DNA of 64,000 nt from Corynebacterium jeikeium (GTDB taxonomy: Bacteria > Actinomycetota > Actinomycetes > Mycobacteriales > Mycobacteriaceae), in contig CP033784.1 in NCBI GenBank assembly GCA_003955985.1, positions 1,178,001 to 1,242,000 of the forward strand. Reading direction: 5' to 3'. The position numbers and the translations under genes were made by a program. The notes below the pieces were generated by a model. It was not told where the DNA came from and did no database searches. It worked only from the letters and a program-made list of their open reading frames with translations. Shown here piece by piece: positions 21,859 through 31,090 of the stretch. The stretch's first letter is position 1. Each line of letters begins with the position of its first letter.

Positions 21859-22785
21859 GTGACGGCTTTCGAGAGTGAGAGCTTGCCGGTGCCGATTGCG
21901 GTGGTCGGACCGACGGCGTCGGGAAAGTCGGATTTGGGGCTGGTGCTCGCGGAGCAGCTTGGTGGTGAGGTCGTCAATGTCGATTCCATGCAGCTGTATC
22001 GAGGGATGGATATCGGGACCGCGAAGCTGTCGGTGGACCAGCGGCGGGGGATTCCGCACCATCAGCTCGATGTGCTGGATGTGATGCAGCCGGCGAGCGT
22101 GGCGACGTATCAGCGTGAGGCAGTCTCGGATGTTGAGGCCATTCGTGCGCGGGGGAAAGTCCCCATCCTTGTCGGTGGGTCGATGATGTATGTACAGGCG
22201 TTGGTGGACGACTGGCAGTTCCCACCTACGAACCCTGAGGTGCGTGCGAAGTGGGAGGCGGTGCAGAACGAGATCGGGCCGGCGGCGTTGCATGACCGGC
22301 TCGCCGAGATCGATCCGGATGCGGCGGCGATTATCGAGACCAACGACCCGCGGCGCACCGTCCGGGCGTTGGAGGTCATCGAGCTAACAGGAAAACCTTT
22401 TGCGGCGTCGAAACCGTCGATAGATAAGCCCCCGCGGTGGAACACTCGCATCCTGGGATTACGCACGCAGGCGGAATGGCTGAATCCGCGGATTGAACAG
22501 CGCACCAGAGGCATGTTTGCCTCCGGCCTGGTGGAGGAAACTGAGGGTTTGATTGCACAGGGGCTGCGCGAAGGCGTAACTGCTAGCCGTGCGATTGGTT
22601 ACGCGCAGGTACTGGACTATTTCGATGGCGTTTACGACCTGGATACGGCCTGTGAACGCACGATTACTGGGACTCGGAGGTATGTGCGGCGGCAGCGTTC
22701 CTGGTTCAACCGTGATCATCGAATCATGTGGCTTGACGCGGCCGGTGATGTGCCGGGGCAGGCTTTTTCTGCGCTTGGGCTTTAG
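21859..22785 (+). CDS. miaA: tRNA dimethylallyltransferase MiaA
   Basis: MiaA transfers dimethylallyl to A37 of tRNAs reading U-starting codons, making the substrate of MiaB. The P-loop [11 protein letters not shown] is near residue 17, [15 protein letters not shown] follows, and the substrate motifs [15 protein letters not shown] and [13 protein letters not shown] are intact. 308 aa is normal. GTG 21859 is preferred. dapF starts 31 bases later in the same direction. Confidence 0.95.
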   Translation: MTAFESESLPVPIAVVGPTASGKSDLGLVLAEQLGGEVVNVDSMQLYRGMDIGTAKLSVDQRRGIPHHQLDVLDVMQPASVATYQREAVSDVEAIRARGKVPILVGGSMMYVQALVDDWQFPPTNPEVRAKWEAVQNEIGPAALHDRLAEIDPDAAAIIETNDPRRTVRALEVIELTGKPFAASKPSIDKPPRWNTRILGLRTQAEWLNPRIEQRTRGMFASGLVEETEGLIAQGLREGVTASRAIGYAQVLDYFDGVYDLDTACERTITGTRRYVRRQRSWFNRDHRIMWLDAAGDVPGQAFSALGL

Positions 22786-22816
22786 CCGGTTCGGCTGTCC
22801 CGCTAGCATCGAGGGC

Positions 22817-23740
22817 ATGGTTTCATTCGCCAAAGGCCACGGTACGCAAAACGATTTTCTAATTTTCCCAGATGATTCGGTGTCGCTCGATTTGACCGAG
22901 TCGCTGGTCGCGGCAGTGTGCGATCGACAGCGTGGTCTTGGCGCTGACGGCGTTCTACGAGTTGCCCGTGCGGGGAAACTCGTGGATGCCGGTATCTTGG
23001 CGGCACTGCCGGAGGGGGTTGAAGCCGACGATTGGTTTATGGACTACCGCAATGGCGATGGCTCCATCGCCGAGATGTGTGGTAACGGTGTCCGCGTCTT
23101 TGCGCACTATGTTGCCGCAATTCACAGTCCGGATAGTGTCGTCGACGGAACTCTGCGGGTGGGCACTCGAGCAGGGCTGCGCGCTGTCTCGATTGATGAG
23201 CTCAGCCGCAGGCACGCGGTTGTCGGGGTAGACATGGGGCAACCGGAGGTGCTCGGTGTGGCTACTGCGTTCATTGGTTCGGGCGAGACTGCACAGAAAT
23301 TCGCCGGGATTGGTGTTGACGTGGGAAATCCGCATTTGGCCTGCGTTATGCCTGGTCTGAATGCCGATACTTTGGCACAGCTTGAGTTAGAGGCGGCGGG
23401 TAGTGCCACCAAGCCGGTGCGTGCCGACGAAGCCATGTTCCCGAACGGCCTCAACTTGGAAATTGTCACCCCGCTGGATGCCTCTGATTCGGTATCCATG
23501 CGAGTGATCGAACGGGGAGTGGGTGAGACCCGCTCGTGTGGAACCGGTACGGTTGCAGCGGCTATTGCTGCGCTGACCGATGCCGACCGCACCGAGGGAG
23601 CGGTGACGGTCAAGGTGCCCGGTGGCGTGGTGACCGTGGATGTCCACGAGGCCAGCAATACCGATGGCGCCTTCTCGGCGATCTTGACCGGTCCGAGCGT
23701 GATTCACACGCTTGGCAAAATTGAGCTGGAAGCCCTGTGA
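22817..23740 (+). CDS. dapF: diaminopimelate epimerase
   Basis: DapF converts LL- to meso-diaminopimelate for lysine and cell wall. It uses two cysteines: one in EMCGNGVRVF, the other in RSCGTGTVAA; both are present. The start FAKGHGTQNDFLIFPDD is typical. ATG 22817 gives 307 aa; upstream in-frame codons overlap miaA and are not used. With dapA and dapB it is the third lysine-pathway gene in the window, but in a separate unit. Confidence 0.96.
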   Translation: MVSFAKGHGTQNDFLIFPDDSVSLDLTESLVAAVCDRQRGLGADGVLRVARAGKLVDAGILAALPEGVEADDWFMDYRNGDGSIAEMCGNGVRVFAHYVAAIHSPDSVVDGTLRVGTRAGLRAVSIDELSRRHAVVGVDMGQPEVLGVATAFIGSGETAQKFAGIGVDVGNPHLACVMPGLNADTLAQLELEAAGSATKPVRADEAMFPNGLNLEIVTPLDASDSVSMRVIERGVGETRSCGTGTVAAAIAALTDADRTEGAVTVKVPGGVVTVDVHEASNTDGAFSAILTGPSVIHTLGKIELEAL

Positions 23741-23797
23741 ATGGTAGCTAGCGCAACGGGGCTGGCGGGTTAGTCGAAGCGGGCGCGAGTTAGCGAA

Positions 23798-24577
23798 CTA
23801 GTGTCCGCCGCAACCGCCTTCGCCACAACCACAGCCACCTTCACCGCAACCGCCACCGCAGCCCTGTGGCGGGATGATTTCACCCGTCAGCAAGAAAGTG
23901 CCCGAGACAACCATGCCCGGCTGAGGCGCTTCGTCGCCACCGGGGACGAGCACATCCATGGGAGTCGGTAGCGCAAGGTTGAGCACCCAGAACTTCTTTC
24001 CAGTTAGCTCATTTACATGCTTGCGAGAGTTGTTGATAACACCAGCCAGCTTGACAGTGGCGCTGGGGGAGGCCTTGCCAACCTGGTCGCCGACAATCGC
24101 CTTGGCACCTGCAAAGTCGAGGGTTGTCGGAGTTTTGCCAGTGCGCTTCTCGTAATCCTCAGAAGATGCGTCGAGAGTGAATTCAGTTGCCAACGCGGAC
24201 AGTGCGACATGCTCGAAGGTCTGTGTGCCGGCATCAACGATCATCGGTCCCTGCGACAGTAGACAGCAGGCGACCTCGATGACCTTGTCAAAATCGTCCG
24301 AAGACGGGTCATCCTCGACAATCTCCACCAGCGCCAGGACATCGTCCACACTGGAGACATGCGCAGTGACGGTCGGGCTGCCCGCGAAACCTGCGTAGGT
24401 AGAAAATGGTTCAACACCCAGGATGTGCAAGCGCGCGCCAGAGGAATCTTCGAAACGGACCAGCTGACCACCGCGTACCTCGCCGATAACCGAGAGATTG
24501 TCGCTGGCAATCGCGGCCTCCATCGCGTCTCGCCAGCTTGGGTAGTCCATGCCAATGCTTCGCAAGTCAGTAGTCAT
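23798..24577 (-). CDS. unknown protein with Cys/Gly/His metal-binding-like tail
   Basis: I do not recognise the family. The 259-aa cytoplasmic protein starts MTTDLRSIGMDYPSWRDAM and has a mixed alpha/beta body with no membrane segment. It ends in a striking tail: five Cys and one terminal His within the last 20 residues, separated by Gly and Glu (QGCGGGCGEGG onward). Such tails bind metals in proteins like SlyD. ATG 24577 is chosen over 24628, which would run into the promoter. The gene is divergent from feoA with a 293-base shared control region, which hints at a link to iron or another metal. That link is inference. Confidence 0.7.
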   Translation of the reverse strand: MTTDLRSIGMDYPSWRDAMEAAIASDNLSVIGEVRGGQLVRFEDSSGARLHILGVEPFSTYAGFAGSPTVTAHVSSVDDVLALVEIVEDDPSSDDFDKVIEVACCLLSQGPMIVDAGTQTFEHVALSALATEFTLDASSEDYEKRTGKTPTTLDFAGAKAIVGDQVGKASPSATVKLAGVINNSRKHVNELTGKKFWVLNLALPTPMDVLVPGGDEAPQPGMVVSGTFLLTGEIIPPQGCGGGCGEGGCGCGEGGCGGH

Positions 24578-24765
24578 AACTTCCGATGATACTTCCCATA
24601 TCTTCAACTGCGAACTAACGAATCGCATGGGAGTAAGTTAAGTTCCGCAGTTCACCTGGCCCCAAGTCCTCACACTGCGTCCACACTGCGTCGACAATTC
24701 GAACGAGGCTAACGGTTCTGCCATCCTAAATAGGCAAATGTTAAGTGTGAGATAAATAACCTTCC

Positions 24766-24803
24766 TTAGGTGTACCCGGTTTATTGCATTTAGGCGTACC
24801 TAA
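24766..24803. promoter_or_regulatory. repeated TTAGG(T/C)GTACC elements upstream of feoA
   Basis: TTAGGTGTACC (24766-24776) and TTAGGCGTACC (24790-24800) are direct repeats 24 bases apart. The second extends to the palindrome TTAGG-CGTA-CCTAA (24790-24803). TTAGG and CCTAA are the outer arms of the corynebacterial DtxR box, but there the arms are separated by nine bases, not four. I read these as candidate metal-regulator sites, perhaps DtxR, controlling feoAB and possibly the divergent Cys-tail gene. Confidence 0.5.
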
Positions 24804-24870
24804 GAGTAGGCTGGCCTTCATAAACATCATTTGTTTAGCTTAATTCTTATCGATATAAGCGAGGTCTCTC

Positions 24871-25128
24871 ATGCTTGGACTGCGGTCTCGAAAACAGTCG
24901 GATGACGTTCAGTCGCTTGCTGACGTCCCGGTGGGGGCAACCGTCACTCTGGGCGCGTCGCATGTGGATGAGCGCCTGTGCCGCAGGCTTTCACAACTCG
25001 GGCTTCGCCCCGGAATGAGTGTCACTGTCGGACGGAGCACCAGTGGCGGTGGACGTATCGTCCATGCTGGCGCAACGCGTTACGCCATCGATGCCAGCAC
25101 GCTGCGCAAGATGTCCGTCGCGGGTTAG
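24871..25128 (+). CDS. feoA: ferrous iron transport protein FeoA
   Basis: FeoA is a small SH3-like cytoplasmic protein needed by the FeoB Fe2+ importer. The 85-aa product has the family pattern LADVPVGATVTLG, LCRRLSQLGLRPGMSVTVG and a C-terminal YAIDASTLRKMSV. ATG 24871 follows GAGG. feoB starts 44 bases downstream. Expression is probably iron-repressed, judging from the TTAGG elements upstream. Confidence 0.92.
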   Translation: MLGLRSRKQSDDVQSLADVPVGATVTLGASHVDERLCRRLSQLGLRPGMSVTVGRSTSGGGRIVHAGATRYAIDASTLRKMSVAG

Positions 25129-25171
25129 TACCCTACATTCCTTTTCCTCACATTCTTCCTGAAAGTTCACA

Positions 25172-27157
25172 ATGACAACACCTACGGATTCCTCAACGCG
25201 AAAATTCGCATCCACGCCGAGCTGTCATGCTTGTAGTGGTGGAGCGCCAGCAAAAGATGGTGCACCTGTTGTCGCAGTTGTTGGCGCACCGAATTCCGGT
25301 AAGTCAACGCTGTTTAATAGTTTGACTGGCGCGAAAGCGCAGATGGGCAATTGGCCGGGCACGACCGTGGAGGTCAGCCGTGGCGCATGGAAGACTGATG
25401 TCGCTGAGTACGATGTCATTGATTTCCCTGGTGCCTACTCGCTGGATGCCATGAGCCCGGACGAAGAGCTCACTCGCGAGATGCTCATCGAGAAACCAGA
25501 GGGAGAACGCCCCGACCTCGTCGTAGTTGTGGTCGACGCTACGGCTTTGGGGCGTAGTCTCTATATGGCTGCGGAATTGGCGGAACAGCCTCAGCGCATC
25601 GTTCTGGCCCTGACCAAACTCGATGCGGCTGAGGCCAAGGGCATCGATGTGAATCCGGACGCATTGCAGTCAGCTATGGGTATGCCGGTGGTGGCGCTAG
25701 ATCCCCGTCGTAAAGCGGGAATGACACGGTTGGCCGACGCAGTAGCAGCAGCTCTGGACGGATGTAGTTCGGTGCTGTCGCCGATTCGTCAGGCGGATGG
25801 CGAATCGATTGAAAGCTTGGACGAGGCACGCTTTGCCGCTATCGATGCAGCCGTCGCGGCCTCAACAGGCGGGGTAGAGGATCGCCAGACGTTCTCCGAC
25901 CGCATTGATAACGTGGTTCTTCATCCGGTGCTCGGACCGATTGTGTTCCTGGCGGTCATGTGGGCAGTCTTCCAAATCACGACCACGGTAGCGGCTCCGC
26001 TCCAGGACGGTTTGGAAACCCTTATTACCGGTAACTTCGCAGATTTGGTTACCCGCGGCTTGGAAGCGATGGGATGGAATCATCCGATTGTCACGGGGCT
26101 GCTTGTCAACGGCATTATTGGCGGTGTCGGTATGGTACTGACCTTCGTTCCTCTGATGGCACTCATGTTCCTGTGCCTCGCGGTGCTCGAGGATTCAGGG
26201 TATATGGCGCGTGCAGCCGTGGTGGCCGACCGTGTCATGCGTGCAATTGGTCTTCCGGGGAAGGCATTTATTCCGCTCATCGTCGGCTTTGGTTGTAACG
26301 TGCCAGCGATTTCGGCGACACGTGTGCTGAGTAATCCGCGCCACCGTATATTGACGGCACTACTGGTTCCGTTTACCTCCTGCTCGGCGCGCCTAACCGT
26401 GTATGTCATGTTGGGTGCGGTGTTCTTCCCGGAACACGCGGGCACAGTTGTCTTCGCTATGTACGTGATCTCGATTCTGTTGATTGTCCTAACCGGCATT
26501 GCACTGCGTAAGACCCTGTGGCGCACCATGCCGTCGGAACCGCTGGTCATTGACCTGCCAACCTATCAGTTACCGACCGCACGACTGGCACTATCTGTGA
26601 TGTGGATGCGACTGAAGGGCTTCCTGCAGACCGCTAGTGGAATCATCGTCAGCACTGTCATCGTCGTTTGGCTACTGATGTCTATCCCGGTTGTCTCCGG
26701 GCACTCCTTTGCCGATGAAGACCTGGCACCGCAGGACTCCGCATACGGTGCAGTCAGCGCAACTATTGCTCCTGTGTTTAACCCGGCAGGTTTCGGCACA
26801 TGGTCCCTGACAGGTCCGTTGGTGACGGGCTTTGTGGCCAAGGAAGCCGTCATTTCTACCTGGGCACAGACCTATGCAGTAGAGGACGTCACCGACTCGG
26901 ATTCGACCGAACAGGCCTCCAGCCCACTCGCGGACAATATTCGACGTGACTTTGACAATGCATCCGATGGGCACGGATTGGCAGCAGTCTGGGCATACAT
27001 GATCTTCCTGCTGGCTTACACACCGTGCGTGGCTACGCTCGCGGCACAACGTCGCGAGATCGGCTTGAAGTGGACGGGCTTCGGTTTGCTAGCGCAGCTG
27101 GTCGTAGCATGGGCACTGGCCGTGATTGTTTTCCAAGGGTTGAAACTGTTCCTGTAA
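25172..27157 (+). CDS. feoB: ferrous iron transporter FeoB
   Basis: FeoB is the membrane Fe2+ importer with a cytoplasmic G-protein domain. G1 GAPNSGKST lies near residue 38, G2/G3 are MGNWPGTTVE and DFPGAYSL, and G4-like TKLD is present. About ten membrane helices follow from residue 255, including gate motifs GFGCNVPAISATR and PFTSCSARL. 661 aa is normal. The N-terminus carries an extra CHACSGG pair before the G domain. A 9-bp hairpin separates it from the FeoC-like gene. Confidence 0.95.
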   Translation: MTTPTDSSTRKFASTPSCHACSGGAPAKDGAPVVAVVGAPNSGKSTLFNSLTGAKAQMGNWPGTTVEVSRGAWKTDVAEYDVIDFPGAYSLDAMSPDEELTREMLIEKPEGERPDLVVVVVDATALGRSLYMAAELAEQPQRIVLALTKLDAAEAKGIDVNPDALQSAMGMPVVALDPRRKAGMTRLADAVAAALDGCSSVLSPIRQADGESIESLDEARFAAIDAAVAASTGGVEDRQTFSDRIDNVVLHPVLGPIVFLAVMWAVFQITTTVAAPLQDGLETLITGNFADLVTRGLEAMGWNHPIVTGLLVNGIIGGVGMVLTFVPLMALMFLCLAVLEDSGYMARAAVVADRVMRAIGLPGKAFIPLIVGFGCNVPAISATRVLSNPRHRILTALLVPFTSCSARLTVYVMLGAVFFPEHAGTVVFAMYVISILLIVLTGIALRKTLWRTMPSEPLVIDLPTYQLPTARLALSVMWMRLKGFLQTASGIIVSTVIVVWLLMSIPVVSGHSFADEDLAPQDSAYGAVSATIAPVFNPAGFGTWSLTGPLVTGFVAKEAVISTWAQTYAVEDVTDSDSTEQASSPLADNIRRDFDNASDGHGLAAVWAYMIFLLAYTPCVATLAAQRREIGLKWTGFGLLAQLVVAWALAVIVFQGLKLFL

Positions 27158-27172
27158 AGCCGCGTAAATTCC

Positions 27173-27195
27173 TAGTAGCTTCGGCCAAGCTACTA
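27173..27195. repeat. hairpin between feoB and the FeoC-like gene
   Basis: TAGTAGCTT (27173-27181) pairs with AAGCTACTA (27187-27195) across CGGCC. No T-run follows, so it is unlikely to be a full terminator. It could reduce readthrough or protect the feoAB mRNA end. Confidence 0.5.
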
Positions 27196-27259
27196 AGTCA
27201 CACTTGCGAACTAGAAATCAGGTCCAACAAGAATTCCGATACGGAAAGGAGCTATCGCC

Positions 27260-27577
27260 GTGGGACTCTTTAGAGCCAGGAAGAATACGACGGTTACTCG
27301 TCGGCCTTCAGAAGCTGTCCAAGATGCAATTGCGCAGGGTATTAGCTCCCGACGCAAAATCTGCGAAATCACCGGCCTGCAGCGAACAACGGTAGACCTC
27401 ATCCTTGACCGAATGGAACACACCGGCCAACTGCGAAGGGAATCCCTCGGCGGCATGTGCCCAGGCGGAGGCTGCTCCAACTGCGGAATGTCCGACAGTG
27501 GTACGTGTGCTGGCGGTAGTTCTAATAGTGGTCCGGTCGCACTGGTTCTGACTCGCAGGCCACCTTCTGCAGCCTAA
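27260..27577 (+). CDS. FeoC-like small winged-helix protein with cysteine cluster
   Basis: This 105-aa protein follows feoB by 102 bases. The first 65 residues form a helix-turn-helix (ISSRRKICEITGLQRTTVDLI, DRMEHTGQLRRE). Then comes GGMCPGGGCSNCG and one more Cys nearby, the type of four-Cys cluster that binds Fe-S in FeoC. GTG 27260 is preceded by AAAGGAG at 8 bases. Its place at the end of feoAB supports a FeoC role as iron or redox sensor. Similarity to gammaproteobacterial FeoC is by layout only, so the name is left open. Confidence 0.75.
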   Translation: MGLFRARKNTTVTRRPSEAVQDAIAQGISSRRKICEITGLQRTTVDLILDRMEHTGQLRRESLGGMCPGGGCSNCGMSDSGTCAGGSSNSGPVALVLTRRPPSAA

Positions 27578-27597
27578 GTCTTGAGCTTCGGCTCGGT

Positions 27598-27625
27598 ATT
27601 CTCCGCACACAATGCGGAGAATTTG
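27598..27625 (+). terminator. probable terminator of the feo operon
   Basis: ATTCTCCGCA (27598-27607) pairs with TGCGGAGAAT (27613-27622) over a 5-base loop, 20 bases after the last feo stop. The T-run is weak (TTTGG). Confidence 0.6.
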
Positions 27626-27652
27626 GCTTGTCATGCGACAATAGCAGCTAGT

Positions 27653-29206
27653 ATGACGAATTTTTCCAACAGCTTTGATGAGGTCAGCGACGAAATGTCG
27701 CAGCAAGCCAGCACCTCGCACGAGATGGACGATTTTTTCATCGACGCTAATGATGCTGACAAAAGCGCCGATAGTGCCTCCGGGGATGCGTTCGCGACGA
27801 ACGTCGGCACGCAAAGGGAACCTACCGTCGGTGACTTGGATCTGGAGGCGCGATCCTCTCTGCGCCGGCTGACCAGGTCAGTAGCGCATACTGAGTCTGA
27901 AGAGGTGATGGTCGAGTACCGTCAGCTCCGACTGGAACGCGTTGTGCTGCTCGGTGTCTGGACATCCGGGACCCTACAGGAAGCCGAAGTGGCGATGGAT
28001 GAACTCGCTGCGCTGGCGGAGACTGCAGGTTCGGACGTTTTAGAGATGGTGCTGCAGCGCCGCGATAAGCCAGACCCTGGTACGTACGTGGGATCTGGCA
28101 AGCTTAACGAGCTTCGCGATATTGTCGCCTCTACCGGCGCAGATACAGTTATTTGCGACGGTGAGCTGTCTCCTGGCCAATTGGTGGCGCTGGAGGACCG
28201 GCTTGACGCCAAGGTTATTGACCGCACCATGCTGATTCTGGATATCTTCGCTCAGCACGCGAAGTCCAAGGAGGGCAAGGCGCAGGTTTCGCTGGCCCAG
28301 ATGCAGTATCTGTACACGCGTCTGCGCGGTTGGGGTGGCAACCTGTCGCGTCAGGCTGGTGGTCGCGCGGGCTCCAACGGCGGCGTGGGTCTGCGTGGTC
28401 CAGGTGAAACTAAGATTGAAACCGATCGTCAGCGACTACGCCAAGATATGGCGCGGATTCGCAAGGAATTGGCTGGCATGAAAACTGCGCGTGAGATTAA
28501 GCGCGCACGTCGTAAGGCTGGTCACCTGCCGCGCGTGGCAATTGTCGGATACACCAACGCGGGGAAGTCTTCGTTGCTCAACGCACTGACAGGCGCTGGT
28601 GTGCTGGTGGAGGACGCGCTGTTTGCAACGCTAGATCCGACGACTCGTCGCACCAAGCTTCGCGACGGTCGCACGGTGATTATGACCGATACGGTCGGAT
28701 TTGTGCGTCACTTGCCGACGCAGCTCATTGAAGCTTTTCGCTCGACCTTGGAAGAGGTACTCGAAGCCGACGTCATCATGCACGTCGTAGACTCCTCTGA
28801 CCCATTCCCGCTGGAGCAGATTAAGGCTGTCAACAAAGTCATCAACGAAATCGCGGAGGAAGAAAACGCCGAGATTCCGCCCGAACTGTTGGTAGTCAAC
28901 AAGGTTGACAAGGCCGATGGCATCACTCTGGCCCAGCTACGCCACCAGCTCGATGATGCGATATTTGTCTCTGCGCGAACGGGTGAGGGGATTGGTGAAC
29001 TGGAGACCCGACTCGAGCTTGCTCTCAATGAGCTGGAGTCTCACGTTCACATGTTGATCCCCTATGACAAGGGCAATATTGTCTCCATGCTCCACGAAGA
29101 TGCGACCGTGCTGTCGGAAACATGGACGGAGCAAGGCACCCAGATGGACGTGCGTTTGCCCACTAGCCTCGCGGATGAACTGTCGGCATACCACTTCGAA
29201 CCGTAG
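27653..29206 (+). CDS. hflX: ribosome-associated GTPase HflX
   Basis: HflX is a GTPase that binds 50S subunits and helps rescue or split stalled ribosomes under stress. The protein has an N-terminal acidic extension (about 85 residues), the HflX glycine-rich signature RGPGETKIETDRQRLRQD, and a G domain with GYTNAGKSSLLNALTG near residue 302, DTVGF and NKVD. ATG 27653 gives 517 aa; an in-frame start at 27581 would precede the conserved region and overlap the feo terminator. The uracil permease gene follows after 36 bases. Confidence 0.94.
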   Translation: MTNFSNSFDEVSDEMSQQASTSHEMDDFFIDANDADKSADSASGDAFATNVGTQREPTVGDLDLEARSSLRRLTRSVAHTESEEVMVEYRQLRLERVVLLGVWTSGTLQEAEVAMDELAALAETAGSDVLEMVLQRRDKPDPGTYVGSGKLNELRDIVASTGADTVICDGELSPGQLVALEDRLDAKVIDRTMLILDIFAQHAKSKEGKAQVSLAQMQYLYTRLRGWGGNLSRQAGGRAGSNGGVGLRGPGETKIETDRQRLRQDMARIRKELAGMKTAREIKRARRKAGHLPRVAIVGYTNAGKSSLLNALTGAGVLVEDALFATLDPTTRRTKLRDGRTVIMTDTVGFVRHLPTQLIEAFRSTLEEVLEADVIMHVVDSSDPFPLEQIKAVNKVINEIAEEENAEIPPELLVVNKVDKADGITLAQLRHQLDDAIFVSARTGEGIGELETRLELALNELESHVHMLIPYDKGNIVSMLHEDATVLSETWTEQGTQMDVRLPTSLADELSAYHFEP

Positions 29207-29242
29207 CGGGAACTGCGGTGGGCATCCACTAGCATTACAACC

Positions 29243-30586
29243 ATGAATTCTACTTCTGACGCGGAGACCCAACAGGGAACCTCCGCAAATCCGCCTGCTG
29301 AAAACGCCGAACGTGGCCGTCTTTTCGGTTGGGATATTCACGGTGACGGTCGAAAGATTGCACCGGGAGCCGTGGTGGCTCCCAACGAACGCCTCGATTG
29401 GCCTCGCACAATTGGCATTGGCGCACAGCACGTCATTGCCATGTTTGGTGCAACTCTTCTGGTGCCGCTATTGACTGGTTTCCCAGTCAATACCACACTG
29501 CTGTTCTCGGGTATCGGCACGATTGTCTTCCTGCTAATCACCCGAAACCGCTTGCCCTCTTACCTGGGCTCGTCGTTTGCCTTCATCGCACCACTGACCG
29601 CGACACAGGCGCAGGGTATTGGTGTTCAGCTCGGTGTCGTGCTCTGCGCCGGCATCGCGCTCATGCTCGTTGGCTGCGTTGTAAAGTTCGCCGGCAAGCG
29701 TGTCCTCGATGCAGTGATGCCACCTGCAGTAACCGGTGCCATCGTCGCTCTCATCGGACTTAACCTGGCGCCTGCCGCCACGGAGAACTTCGCCACTCAG
29801 CCGTTGGTCGCATTTGTCACGATGGCATCCATTGTCTTCGCAACCGTCGCTGGCCGCGGTATGGTCAGCCGTCTGGGTGTCCTTATCGGCGTACTAATCG
29901 GCTGGGTCTTCGCCGCTGCCACTGGAAATCTCTCGCCCGAGGCTACAGAAACTGTCGGCAATGCCGCCTGGATTGGTCTGCCCGCATTCCACGCGCCGGA
30001 GTTCCACTTCAATGCGATGCTGATTGGTCTGCCCGTCATCGTAGTACTCATCGCAGAGAATGTCGGTCACGTCAAGGCTGTTGCTGCCATGACCGGCCGA
30101 AACCTCGATGACATCGCTGGCGATGCTCTTATTGCAGACGGTCTAGCCACCACCATCGCCGGTTCAGCTGGTGGTTCTGGTACCACTACCTACGCTGAAA
30201 ATATCGGTGTTATGGCCGCTACCCGTGTCTATTCGACCGCAGCTTACTGGGTGGCAGCTTTCACCGCCATTGCACTGGCTTTCATTCCAAAGTTCGGCGC
30301 ACTCATCTTGACCATTCCTACCGGCGTGCTCGGTGGGGCAACGATGGTGCTCTACGGCCTAATCGGTTTGCTCGGTGTGCGCATCTGGATGGACGAAAAG
30401 GTCGACTTCAACAACCCGGTTAATCTCACCGCTGCCGCTACCGCGCTGATCGCGGGTATCGGCAACCTCACCCTCGACACTGGTTCGCTGACGCTGGAGG
30501 GTATTGCTTGGGGGTCGGTCGGCATTATTATCGGCTATCCAATTTTGAACTGGCTCTACAACCGCATCGGCGAGAACCGCTCGTAG
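29243..30586 (+). CDS. uraA: uracil permease, NCS2 family
   Basis: NCS2 permeases import uracil or xanthine with protons. The 447-aa protein has about 14 membrane segments. It shows the UraA-type signatures GAQHVIAMFGATLLVPLLTG, VGHVKA and GGSGTTTYAENIGVMAATRV, the last pointing to uracil rather than purines. The first 55 residues are a soluble tail. It converges on ptsH, with a long hairpin between the stops. The exact substrate remains inferred. Confidence 0.85.
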   Translation: MNSTSDAETQQGTSANPPAENAERGRLFGWDIHGDGRKIAPGAVVAPNERLDWPRTIGIGAQHVIAMFGATLLVPLLTGFPVNTTLLFSGIGTIVFLLITRNRLPSYLGSSFAFIAPLTATQAQGIGVQLGVVLCAGIALMLVGCVVKFAGKRVLDAVMPPAVTGAIVALIGLNLAPAATENFATQPLVAFVTMASIVFATVAGRGMVSRLGVLIGVLIGWVFAAATGNLSPEATETVGNAAWIGLPAFHAPEFHFNAMLIGLPVIVVLIAENVGHVKAVAAMTGRNLDDIAGDALIADGLATTIAGSAGGSGTTTYAENIGVMAATRVYSTAAYWVAAFTAIALAFIPKFGALILTIPTGVLGGATMVLYGLIGLLGVRIWMDEKVDFNNPVNLTAAATALIAGIGNLTLDTGSLTLEGIAWGSVGIIIGYPILNWLYNRIGENRS

Positions 30587-30618
30587 GCCACCCGTCCAGG
30601 GCAGAATCTCGCACGAAT

Positions 30619-30668
30619 GCTTAACGACGGAACCACGTGACCGTTGCCACAATGTTTCGTCGTTAAGC
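30619..30668. terminator. large hairpin between convergent uraA and ptsH
   Basis: GCTTAACGACGGAAC (30619-30633) pairs along its 15 bases with 30654-30668, with one G-T pair, over a 20-base loop. Downstream of the plus-strand genes comes TGATTGCTTTTA. Placement between converging stops suggests a bidirectional terminator. Confidence 0.6.
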
Positions 30669-30677
30669 TGATTGCTT

Positions 30678-30950
30678 TTAATCGCTCAGATCTTGGGCGA
30701 TGAGTTCGGCGATTTTCTCTACCGCAACCGCGTTGCTACTGGTCACAGTGACTTCATCGCCGAATTCGGCACCGAGTGCCATGAGCATCAACGAGGATGA
30801 AGCATCGGCCGGTTCGTTGTCGGGCTCGTCTGAGTCAAGGAGCTCGACCAGAATTTCTTCCTGAAAACGGGAGGCACGCTCAGCGATGACCGTTGCAGGG
30901 CGGGCATGAATACCCACCTTGGAGCCGACGTGGACATGTTGAGTAACCAT
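30678..30950 (-). CDS. ptsH: phosphocarrier protein HPr
   Basis: HPr passes phosphate from enzyme I to sugar-specific EII proteins. The phospho-His lies in GIHARPA (His15) and the regulatory-Ser region is SSLMLMALGAEFGDEV. The 90-aa length is typical. It is the last gene of the minus-strand fructose PTS group, 140 bases after ptsF, and could have its own promoter in that gap. Enzyme I is not in the window. Confidence 0.95.
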   Translation of the reverse strand: MVTQHVHVGSKVGIHARPATVIAERASRFQEEILVELLDSDEPDNEPADASSSLMLMALGAEFGDEVTVTSSNAVAVEKIAELIAQDLSD

Positions 30951-31090
30951 GCGAGCGGCATCCTGCCTTTCTGCTTCTCGATTTCCTCGATGCCATTTCT
31001 GAGCTTAATAGGTTGCCCGGATGGGTTGGGGAATGTTTGCTGAAAATCGTAGAAATGCTCGTTGGGATAAACCAGCCGGTGCGGTAAAAA

